In this document: piece after piece, positions 34,201-46,200 of the stretch
Layout of the letters: each line of letters opens with the position of its first letter
How positions within the stretch are numbered: the stretch's first letter is position 1
The notes under the pieces: model-generated
Seen by the model: the letters and a program-made list of their open reading frames with translations, nothing else
Database searches by the model: none
What the model was told of the DNA's origin: nothing
Position numbers and translations under genes: made by a program
Assembly (NCBI RefSeq): GCF_030247195.1
Contig: NC_080672.1
Span: 82,210,113-82,274,112, forward strand
Direction: 5' to 3'
Source: Topomyia yanbarensis
Taxonomy: Eukaryota; Arthropoda; Insecta; Diptera; Culicidae
DNA length: 64,000 bases

Positions 34201-37200
34201 GCATTGTATCCTTCCACACTCCCCCTCAATGGGAAACAGGGTGGCCAGACCTACCGATTTATCGGTAGTCCTACCGATTTTGGTCTTCCCTACCGATTCA
34301 CAGACGACCAAGGCAAAACTACCGATATTTTGTTATTCCTACCGAAAACTACCGATTTTTATTGATTTTAGACACATCCTACTCAGCATTCATTTTTTGG
34401 GTTGGATTTGGTCTGAGATCTGTGTTGTCAGTATTTTACAATTCTATGTCAATACTACGTTTTTGGGACAACAACCTGGCCTACCGATAACTACCGATAA
34501 TCTTTTAGTAACCCTACCGATATTAAGGAATTCTATCTGGCCACACTGATGGGAAATCTCCTTAGTCGTTCGCATTTTCGTTGAGTCCAAGCAGATGACA
34601 GAACTCCCGGTGCTTTACATAACCGAGGGGCTTGGTCATGACATCGGCCTGCATCTGGTCCGTCGGGCAATAATCCAAACGAATTTCGTTATGCGTACAC
34701 AGATCCTGTATAAAACGCTCCTTAGTGTCGATGTGTTTCGATCTTCTGCTTATCCGTTCTGTATGTACAAGTGTCAAACATCCTTGGTTATCCTTCGTGA
34801 TGACGGTAGGCTGATCTTGAGGTTCAGCAAAGTCACGAAGAAGCTGTCTAAGCCAAATTGCTTCCTGGCAAGCTTCGCTGAGCGCTATAGACTCGGCCTC
34901 CATTGACGAGAGACTCACGCACGATTGACGCCGGCTGGACCACATAATGCAACCGCCTCCGAATTTAAACAACATACCAGACGTCGATCGTCGGGTTGCG
35001 ACATCACCCGCCCAGTCGGAATCAGAGAAACCTATCAGATTCTGCTGTTTTCCTCCCCAGTAAAGTTCAGCCGGAACTGAACTGGAATTCTGGCTGGTTC
35101 CAGTTCGTATTCCGGCTCCAGTGACACAACCGATTCTAACTAGAATCGGTTGTGTCACTGGAGCCGGAATGCGAACTGGAACCAGCCGAAATTCCAGTTC
35201 ATTTCCGGCTGAGCTTAACTGGGTCTAAGCTGCAACAGGTAGCATTTCGTCACCCTCAAGTACCGGAGCACTCGCAGCGGTCCAATCACATTCACGAGGG
35301 ACACTGAATCTTCTACCGAGGATTGCTGAACTTGCTGCAATATCCGACGACGGCCAAATAAAGCAGTCCGCCAACCAAGCTGCGGTAGTTTGTGGGATCT
35401 TCGAATGGTACCTCAGTTTCAACTAGTTTCAGATAACCGGAGTCCATAGGCGACTTGCCGGTTTGCACTGCTCCATCCCGAATACGGTGATTCTAGTTAG
35501 AATCGGTTGCCACTGGAGCCGGAATATTAGCTGGAACCAACCGGAATACCGCCTCATTTCCGGCTGGACTTTATCGGGGGGATGCCACTGTTGAACGTGT
35601 ACCCAAACAAAACCGGACAAAACCAAAAGCTGGATAAATTTAAGGAAATACTTATTTATTCATACTTACACATCTTTACCTCGCAGATCATTCCGCAGTG
35701 ATTGCAAACGTTTCGTTTCAAAATTCCACTGATTGAAGGCGAAATATCGCAGACATGATTGCGCGAGGAATACCTTCCGTTGTATCTTTAACAAGCTGAA
35801 ATTTCAAACAAAATCAATTACTACTGGAAAATCTCAAATATTTCAAAATTATAACATACAATGTTGACTTCCCGGTCACCAAGCACAGCGCATCGACCAG
35901 CATCGCCGGCAGAATGTGCACTAGCAGCACCATCAGATAATACTTGATTCGCCACGTGGTCAACGATCCGCCAGGTACCCACAGTAACCGATTGGTCACA
36001 AGTTTAGTCATGTTTGCTTTACCGCAGTCCAGCACCTTCCGGTACTGCCATGTATGTTCGCCCTCCACGGCGCTGTTGTACACGGGTAGGAAGTTCCGCC
36101 TTAGGGTTTCCTCTTTGGTACCACGCCGCCATGCAGCCAAAATCAGTGCTTTTATGCAGATATCTGCCGGAATGGCGTTGACGCTGTTTTCGATTGGCAT
36201 CAAATCCGTTCGCACGACACCGGTTCCCGCACCTACCAGCATACCGGACGGACCGTTCAGGTTATCGATCCACCCGACGAGGGGTTCGTCGATTGTGTTC
36301 ACCACAACCGATGGGCGGAAAATAACAAGCGGCAGCTGATCTTGGTACTCCTTGCATACCTGCTCGGCGAGACCCTTGGTGAAGGTGTACGTGTTAGGGG
36401 CGAAGTTGGTGATCCTGGTTCGATCAATATGTTACTTATTTATAGGAATTATATATGATAATATGATGAATCGAATACTAGAGGTACAGACTAATAAACG
36501 CAGAAAAAATGTAATTACGCTGCCATTTTATTTTTTAGATACCGGGTGCTTCTTATTCGAATCAAGGATGAAATTATTCGGAATATCCCCAACTAGTTGC
36601 TTGCTGGAGTTGAAAGTATTGTGCATTTTTCACAAATTGATTCTCAATAAACTTATAATTACGGCGTGTAGGCCAACGGACTAAATTCTATTAGAAGGAA
36701 GATTCCGCATAAACTGTTATAGGTCGAACATAATTCTCAGCCGTCTCAGCAGACATCCAAAGAAAAAAATTTGCTATTTTATTTACTATCAACAGCTATT
36801 GATTGGTAACGATTTGTTCGGAATTTCCGCTTCCAAATCAATTTTGACAGTTGGTTTATATGCCGTAATCATAAGTTTGTCGAGGTTCAACGATTACTAG
36901 GAATATATTGCTTGTGGCACTAAAACAGGATTCCAAGGTATAATTTTTCTAATAAATTATTCTTCTCATAAACTGATAAGTTCGACTGGCCTGACTATGA
37001 GAGCATTATCTTTATCACTGAAAATACATGTGTTTTGACAACTCGCAGCTTTAGGTAGTAGTTTGATCACTAGCACTTTAAAAGTGCGGAGTCCAGGTTG
37101 ATTGGAAGTTCGCAATAGTACTATCACCGACGCGATTCTATTCCATTCGAAATCTTCCAGAGGGTTGACTTCGAATATTCTGATTTCGATTCGAATATGA

Positions 37201-40200
37201 ACCATCCGATCGCCGTAAAATAAATTGAGCCTTCTATATCAAACAGAATTTAGTATCACTTTCCAAGATGGGAACTTACTTATCGGTTAGAATATCTAAT
37301 ACTTCATGGTCAAACTTCAGAGCACAGTCCAACATTTTCCTCCAATCCGCTTTTGGTGGGTACAACTAAAATAGAAAAAAAAAACAATAGAAAATTAAAA
37401 TACTACCTACAACATGTTAACGAGTAGGGTAAAGACTTAATTTTGGCCTCATTATGGAGCCGCACTATTCTATTAATTACGCAGCCTACAATCGATGGAA
37501 TGCGCATAAACAGCGATGCCAACCTTCCAGTTTAAACTGGATTCTTCCAGTTTTTTTTTACAACACCTAGTCAAACAGACCCAGTTAAGCTCAGCCGGAA
37601 ATGAACCGGAATGCTGGCTGGTTCCAGTCCGTATTCCGGCTCCAGTGCAACAACCGATTCTAGTTAGAATCGGTTGTGTCACTGGAGCCGGAATACGAAC
37701 GGGAACCAGCCTGAATTCCAATTCATTTCCGGCTGAACTTTACTGGGGACAATCGAAAGTCCAGTTTTTTTGAAATTTGAGCCAGTTTTATCCAGTTTTT
37801 GAAATATTCATTTATTTAGTTTTTTCTCACAAATTGTAACATGCTTGAATTTTCAAGCAAGCGATGGGATGATTCATAGTGCCCCAGAATAAGATTTTAA
37901 TCCACCGTAACCTGAACTTTTTTATGCCACTTTTGAGTAAAACGGTTCGGGAATATCCATTTTGATTCGATTTCAAATCATTTTTTTACTCAACCATAAA
38001 GGTGGTGGTACATTGTATCAAATATTTTGATGAACATTTGTTTAATTCTCAGCTAGCTGCTATAGTGGTATCGTTAGAAAGGTTTAAACGCATCCTCAAG
38101 TTTATCGAATTGTCTTAAATTTAGGATTTTGTGGATGTGTAGATTCAAACCGTAAAATTCGACTGTAACTATTACAATTACAATCAAATTCGAATGCTTT
38201 AATATTTTTTTTTTAATTTGGGCAGCAATATCAAAAAACCGATTCAAATTTTCAGTAAAAGGTATGGAACATAGGGTAACCAATCTAATTTGGACCCCTA
38301 CATATTTTGGACCCTCTTAATGTATTTGCCTCCTACACTGCCAAGTTTCTCTGCATTTGTTTGGTTTGATGCAGTGGTGGCTGTTCGGCCATCTATGGGA
38401 GCTGTCCATCAATGTCAGCTTCTTTCTCCGAACAGCCTAGATAAGCCGTGTGGTGTCGGTAGTGGTTGTTTCAACCGGCTAAGAATTACACTACGGACTG
38501 CCTGTTCCGGTGGTAACACCAAACAGGGAACCCCAATTCCATAGTGTCATGCAACCCGTGCTATGGGTAAAATTGTTGAGGGTGTTTAAAATATTCTCAA
38601 TGGCGAACGGAGCCTGGGAAAAGCCGGGCGAACTCCCCAGTAACTGGCTGTGGTCCACTAGGAGGTTGATAACTCTATTATCGTTCTCCGGACAAAACCA
38701 GCCTAGAGGCCGCGTGGCATCCGGCGGGTTGAAGTATGTCAGTTATGGAAATAACTGTCAAATTCATTCCCAAAGGTGGCCGCGTCACTTATGAGGAGGC
38801 AAAGAGCTTTAGACCGATCAGTCTGACCTCCTTCCTTCTCAAATCAGTGGAACGTTTAATCGACCACTACATTCGGGATGGTAGCTTGGGCGAGCACCCG
38901 CTGCATGCAATGCAACATGCATATCAGCGGGGGAAGTCTACTACCACCCTGTTACACAATGTTGTCTACAACATTGAAAAAGCTTTTTCACAAAAGCATT
39001 CAAGTTAAGGAATGTTTCTCGATATTGAAGGTGATTTTGACAAGGTGTCTTTCGAATAAATTTTGGAAGCAGCACAAGATCATGGAGTACCTTCATATAT
39101 CACGAACTGGATACACGCAATGCTTAGAAACCGACATCTGTGCTCATCGTTAAGACAAGTAGAGATGAGGAAACTGAGTGTCTGCGGATGTCCTCAAGGT
39201 GGTGTGCTGTCACCACTTCTATGGAACCTTGTCGCCGATAGCTTGTTGAGAAAACTAAATGAGCTTGGGTTTCCGACGTATGGTTTCGCCGATGATTATC
39301 ATATAATGATCACCGGTATTTGCATTAACACACTTTTTGATTTGATGCAATAAGCCTTATGTGTTGTTGAGCGGTGGTGTCTTCATGTTGGACCATCAGT
39401 CAATCCAAATAAAACCTCAATGGTGCTTTTCACGCAACGAAGGATTACAACCGGAGCTCGTCCATCGCAGTTTTTTTGACTCTGAAATTATTGTCGAAGA
39501 TCAAGTTAAGTACGTTGGGGTAATTCTCGACTCAAAACTTAATTGGACAGCTCACATCAATTTCAGGATCAAGAAAGCTTGCATGGCCTTTGGCCAATGT
39601 AGACGGGCTTTCGGCAAATCTTGGGAACTCAAACCCAAGTACATTTTGTGGATCTACACAATTGTTAGACCAATACTGGCATACGGGTGCCTTGTTTGGT
39701 GGCAGAAGGGAGAAGTCATGACAATCCAATCAAAGTTAAACCATCTTCAGAGAATGGTCTTGATGGCGATGACTGATGCGTTCTCGACAACACCTACTGC
39801 TGCTCTCGAGGCACTCTTGAACATAAATATGTGTTTCTGAAACAAGAAGCACTTTCTTGTGCATACCGTCTTAAGGTTACTGGGCTCTGGAACAGTAATC
39901 CAATAGATCGTGTAACTAGCCACACAAGACTGTGGCCCCAAATGGTTACTTGGGATGAATATACACTTGCTCCCAGTGACCTTACTCTCACATATAGTTT
40001 TCCTTCTAAAACTTTCAATGTGAGAATTCCTCTTCGTGAGGAATGGCTGTCTGGCTGGATGGAGCGACAACTTCAAGAATACGTAGTTTGTTATACAGAC
40101 GGTTCTTTGTTGGAGGGCCGAGCCGGTGCTGGTGTCTATTGTCATGAAATGAGATTAAACCAATCTCATTCGCTTTGTAGATACTGTACCGTATTCCACG

Positions 40201-43200
40201 CAGAAATCTTTGCGATTCTGTGTGGCGTACAATCCGCACTTCAACAGGGAATTTGCGGTAAAAGAATCTATTTTTGCTCTGACAGTCAGGCTGCCCTGAA
40301 AGCACTTAGTTCGGCAGATTCGAGATCGAAATTAGTAATCGCATGTCGAACTCAAATCGAAGAACTTAGCATTTCAAATGCTATCTACCTTCTATGGGTA
40401 CCCGGTCATTCCGGTATTACTGGAAATGACTGGGCGGACGAATTGGCTAGAGCTGGCGCTGCGACTGATTTCGTTGGTCCAGAACCAGTTCTACCACTGT
40501 CAATAAGTTGGATAAAGCACAAGATTCGCTCTTGGGCTGCATTCGAACATGCCAACCATTGGCGTAGCTTGCAAACTTGCGTTCAAACAAAGGCTTTTCT
40601 GCCGGATGTGAGTTGCATTGCAGTATTCTGGTCAGGGCACTGACTGGACATTGCGAACTCAATTATCACATGGCTACTATTCAGCGCGCTGAGTATTATT
40701 CATGTGATCTTTGTGAATCCGATTACGGAACATCATATCATTTGATATGCAATTGTCCTGTGTTAATGCAATTGCGCATCCGGATTTTTGGTTCTCCATA
40801 CATAGATGAACCTATGTACAGAGAGCTGAAATTTAAGGATATGCTTTTGTTCCTAACCCAGTGTGGTAAAGAGCTAGTATTTTAGCCGTATTTGAATGAC
40901 AATATCTCTTCGGGGTTGTTGTCGTTCTGTTATCTCAATATCCCCTCGGGGGTGTTGATATATCCGCTCACTGTTTGAGTAGAGGTTCTAAATCCCTCCG
41001 GGGGTTGGAAGTTTTATTCCTGCTGTTGTAGCACCTGCAGATCGTTCAGCATCACTCCGGGGGTGCAGAATGCTCTGTTTTAATTGTGTCGTTGTTTTCC
41101 TTGCCCCTAACCTTACCACTTCCCCAATCCTTCCCATCCGGAAAATGATGAAAAGACGATTCTTGGCAAGGCACAAATCTCCGATCAACATGGGGAACGT
41201 GCCATTTGAGCCAGACGCCACTGATTCCTGATACAATCAAATTCGAATGCTTTAATATATATATTTTTTTTAATTTGGGCAGCAATATCAAAAAACCGAT
41301 TCAAATTTTCATTAAAAGGTATGGAACATAGGGTAACCAACCTAATTTGGACCCCTACATATTTTGGACCCTCTTAATGTATTTGCCTCCTACACTGCCA
41401 AGTTTCTCTGCATTTGTTTGGTTTGATGCAGCAATTACATTCCTTGGGTTATCTATTAAGTTTCATTATCATTAGTTCATCTCTAATTGTTTAAAATTAA
41501 ACAGAATCCACAGTTTTCAAAAATATCACTGAAAACGTTTCATGTTTCAACGATAGCCAACAGGAACCGGTGGAAATGATACATTTTCAAATTGGATTTA
41601 AATGAACAATTCTCGCGTACTTTTTGAAATGGACCTATGTACAAAAGAGAGCCTCTCTTTGTTTACTTTTTCTTCCGATTATCACGGCATTACCATTAAT
41701 CTTTCCAATAATGATCCAGTACATATTGGAGGGGCATGGTTTTGACTAGCATATTATGCAAAGAGTTAAGCAGCAAACGCAAATGCGACCGAGTTATTAG
41801 CGGAAGAGAAAGTAAACAAAGAGAGGCTCTCATTTGCACATAGGACCTTTTCAATAAGTTTGCTTGAATTATAATATTTTTTATCGATTTAATTAGTTTG
41901 TCTGATTTGGTATTATGCATGTTACGTGTTTGAAAAGGTTTCTTCGTAATGTTTTATCTAAAAAATCTTAAATATATGGTGTCCACAATATGTCTTGAAA
42001 AATTGATGTCAACTTATTTTGGTCACCCCTCTATTTTCTTTCTTGACAGCTATTTGTTTATCGAGCTAGAATAATGAAAAAGTGAAAAATTTCGTAACGG
42101 TAAGTCGCCTGCTCTTTTTGGTCAATTTTTTTAAAAATGTTCAAACCAATGGATGTCGAAAATCAAACGATTGAGGAACATTTCATTGAAGACCATAATA
42201 TGGCCAAAGAGGAGACTTCTGAAATCCATGTTGAAGAACATGTGTAGTTCAAATTTGTTGAATTCGACGAGCTATATGTTGACAAATGTAAGAGACATAT
42301 CACAGCTAAATAATGATAATAAGAGTGTGCTTGCTGAATTCGCCTGAAACACTCACACGAACAGGAACATCACGATTCAAGCGACGTAGTCCTGCTGTTT
42401 TAACATTGCGCCGAACAGTTGAATACCACAAGGCGAAAACTGAAGAAAAAAGGAAAGTAAAGGAAGAGAAGCAAAGAAAAACTGAGCTTAGAAAGAATAA
42501 CAAGAAACCACCTCCGCTATTCTATTGCCGAAAGAGTCTGACTCTGACGAAGCGTCCGAAGGCACATCATTTGTTTTACCTAGAGGATCCAGGAAAAGAA
42601 AACAATCCTCTTTTCCCAACCTGCCAAGCAAGGGCCTTAAAATTTCTCCTCCAACAAATAAATTGCGGCCAAAGCTAAAGAATTCCGATGCAATACCGAA
42701 GCCAGTCCCTCCCGGTTTTGGTAATGTACAATCCAAACAGAACACCATTACTGGAAATAATAAAACTTCAACTTCCTCCGAGCCTCAACCGGGGATAGGT
42801 TTATTGAAATTTTCTGAAATTGTTGATTGGATTTTCAAAGCATTCTATATTTCCGAACCACTAAAAAGTATACTTTCAGCGTTCCTCCCAACAATTAGAA
42901 CATTTTTAGAGCAGCTGATTGCTCAATGGCCCATCCTTGCAGCGATTGTATTTTTCAATGGGTAATTCACCTCCTCCAATGAAAGATTCCATCACTGTTT
43001 TACAGTGGAATTGCAGAAGTATCATACCCAAAATTGACTCCTTAAAAATTTTGCTGCATAATTTGAAATGCGATGCTTTTGCTTTATGTGAAACATAGCT
43101 TACTTCAAACATTAATTTCAACTTGAATGATTTCAACATTATTCGCCTAGACCGAGACACCCCGTATGGAGGAGTGCTTCTAGGAATTAAAAAGTGCTAT

Positions 43201-46200
43201 TCTTTCTATAGAATTAACATCCCCTGGTTTGCGGGCATTGAGGCTGTAGCTGTCCAAACGAATATTAAAGGCAAAGACATGTCTATCGCTTCTATATATA
43301 TACTAAAGGCCCTAGTATAAAGGTACGCAAAGAGTGTGCAGAAAGTGAAGCCGAAAAAAGTCTACCTATCGAGCAAAATTAGAATCCAACTTTGCTGCAG
43401 AGGTATATGAGATGTATTCCAATTGTGCTCGATAGGTAGGCTTTTTTTGACTTCACTCTTTGCGCAACTGTTCTCTATAGACTGTGATATATACCTCCCA
43501 AAGCTCAAATTGGACAACGTCAGATTTTTGAGGTAGTGGAATCCATGGCTGCTCCGCGGCTGATACTGGGAGACTTCAACTCGCACGGAGTATTGTGGGG
43601 TTCCCTCTTCAATGATAATCGATCCTCTTTGATATACAATTGACCATTGTATGAAATGCCTTAACCTCACAAATTTGACAAGTGCTGGTCCTTTTGTTTA
43701 CAGTTTGGACTTAACAAATTTGAATTCAATTGAAATAAGCTTAGTGCTAATAATCAATTCCCAAGAAATTTTACCACAAAACTACTTACCGATTCAGGGA
43801 ACACTAAAGGTAATTGATAAACAATTAATAATAGTTCACTTATTAGATCTTTCATATACATTTCCCCACAATAGGGCATAGCACAATTTAATTGTAAGGT
43901 GTTCTAGAGTACATCTATACTTCCAAAAACATGATTCCCAATATATTTCAAATGTTTCCCAATATATTATTTTGAGAATACGAATAATCTCTAAGTTCAA
44001 AATTTAATCAACAGGACCACCACCTGTCACATTTAATGCATGACGTCACTGTGCAGTGACCAATGTTTGTGACGAGCTAAATATGACAGTTTTAAATACA
44101 GGCGAAGCAACACGCATTCCCAGACCACCCGCGCGACCAAGTGCATTAGATCTATCTCTATGCTCGACATCACTTCGGTTAGATTGCACGTGGAAGGTTG
44201 TACCTGATTCTCACGGTAGCGATCATTTGCCAGTCGTTATTTCAATTAACAGTGAATTAGGCCTCACGAATTCAATCAATGTCCCTTATGACTTGACACG
44301 ATATATTGATTGGAAAAAATACCAATCTTTAATTTCCACTTCTCTTGTTTCGACGGAAGAGCTACCACCTACCGAAGAATATGAATTTCTAGCGGGTTTG
44401 TTTATTGAAGCAGCAGAACAAACCCAAACGAAATGCAATCCTGGCATAACAATGAATAGCCGGCCTCCTAATCCGTGGTGGGACAAAGAGTGCTCTGATG
44501 CATATGAAGCTAAACAAGTTGCCTACAAAGAAATTATGAAACAGAAAGGGGGTATACGTGAGAACTTTGAAAATTATTTTATTTTGCAAAACAAATTTGA
44601 CAGTCTCCGTCGTGCCAAAAAGTCCAGTTATTGGAGACGCTTCGTTGATGGCTTGTCAAGAGAAACATCAATGAGTACTCTTTGGAATACAGCCAGAAGA
44701 ATGAGGAATCGAAACGTAACTAATGAAAGCGAAGATTTTTCGAATCGCTGGATATTTAATTTTGCCAAGAAAGTTTGTCCAGATTCTGCTCCTGTGCAGA
44801 AAATCATTCGCGATGCTCCCACAAGTAACGATTCCATAGATTCGCCTTTGACAATGATGGAATTTTCAATTGCACTCCTCTCGTGCAACAATAATGCTCC
44901 GGGTCCAGACAGAATTAAATTCAACTTGGTGAAGAATCTGCCTGACCTAGCAAAAAGACGCTTGTTGAATTTATTCAATAAGCTTCTTGAGCAGAACATT
45001 GTCCCGCACGACTGGAGACAAGTGAGAGTTATCGCCATTCCAAAACCGGAAAACCAGCCTCCGACCATAACTCGTATCGACCGATTGCAATGCTATCCTG
45101 CATCAGGAAATTGTTGGAAAAAATTATCCTACGACGTCTCGACAATTGGGTTGAGGCGAACGGCTTGCTATCAGATACCCAGTTTGGTTTTCGGAGGGGA
45201 AAGGGAACGAATGATTGTCTGGCGCTACTTTCGTCAGAAATCCAACTAGCTTACGCAAAAAAAGAACAAATGGCGTCTGTGTTCTTAGACATAAAAGGAG
45301 CATTCGACTCTGTTTCCATTGATGTTCTCTCTGAGAAACTACATCAATGTGGTCTTTCACCAATATTAAATAATTATTTATACAACTTATTGTCAGAAAA
45401 GCACATGCATTTTTCATATGGCGATTTGGCAACATTCAGAATAAGTTACATGGGCCTCCCACAAGGTTCTTGTTTAAGCCCCCTTCTCTACAATTTTTAC
45501 GTGAATGACATTGATAATTGTATTGTCATCCCATGCACTCTAAGGCAACTTGCAGATGATGGCATGGTTTCTGTTACAGGACCAAAAGCCATAAATTTAC
45601 AACAACCACTGCAAGATAGTTTGGATAATTTATCAAGTTGGGCTTTGAAGCTAGGCATAGATTTCTCTATGGAGAAAACAGAGTTGGTTGTTTTTTCAAG
45701 GAAGCGTGATCCAGCTCAGCTTCAGCTTCAGTTGGTTGGTAGAACGATAGCCCAAGTCATAACCTTTAAATATCTCGGAATTTGGTTCGATTCTAAAGGT
45801 ACATGGTACATTAGGTATCTGATAAAGAAGTGCCAACAAAGGATAAATTTTCTCCGAACAATAACCGGATCTTGGTGGGGTGCTCATCCAAGTGACGTGA
45901 TAAGATTGTATCAAACAACGATACTTTCAGTAATGGAATATGGGTGCTTCTGTTTCCGTTCAGCTGCAAACACTCACATTATTAAATTGGAACGAATACA
46001 GTATCGTTGTTTACGAATCGCCTTAGGTTCCATGCAATCGACACATACGATGAGTCTTGAAGTACTAGCGGGAGTTCTTCCCTTAAAAGATCGATTCTGG
46101 GATCTCTCCTCTCGCTTACTTATACGATGTGAGGTTATGAATCCACTGGTGTGTGTGTGTGTTAACCATCCTATCTCCCACTAGCTGGTAGTGATTTACA

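Larger units (their letters stand above)
42958..44300 (+). pseudogene. I-clade ORF2: APE endonuclease, interrupted twice
   Basis: The ATG at 42958 gives SITVLQWNCRSIIPKIDSLK and FALCET-stop-L: the TAG at 43096 replaces the expected Trp of ETWL. Next come LDRDTPYGGVLLGI and IASIYI. After the 43304-43486 MITE it continues PRLILGDFNSHGVLWGSLF and DNRSSLIYN. After the 43641-44060 insertion it continues VCDELNMTVLNTGEATRIPR, DLSLCS and DSHGSDHLPVV, so the catalytic N, E, D-x-N and SDH residues of AP endonucleases are all recognisable. It cuts target DNA for insertion in intact elements. Confidence 0.85.
42325..46150 (+). mobile_element. I-clade non-LTR retrotransposon, left part
   Basis: It carries the ORF1 C-terminal part, endonuclease and reverse transcriptase of a single 5'-truncated element that resumes at 51847 and ends near 53099. 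Three insertions split it: 43304-43486, 43641-44060 and 46151-51846. The ORF1/ORF2 junction overlaps as ATGGGTAA. Organisation and RNase H after RT resemble I-clade elements described in mosquitoes (MosquI type). Confidence 0.85.

Noticed and set aside
34229..34549. 106-codon + strand frame
   Set aside because: Coincides with the hAT MITE; repetitive and without domain.
34562..35158. Single long copia ORF including its N-terminal 30 residues
   Set aside because: The first residues come from the inserted palindromic MITE; only the part below about 35055 is copia.
35944..36339. 131-codon + strand frame
   Set aside because: Antisense shadow of the FAR YxxxK exon.
44628..45068. 146-codon - strand frame
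   Set aside because: Antisense shadow of the I-clade reverse transcriptase.
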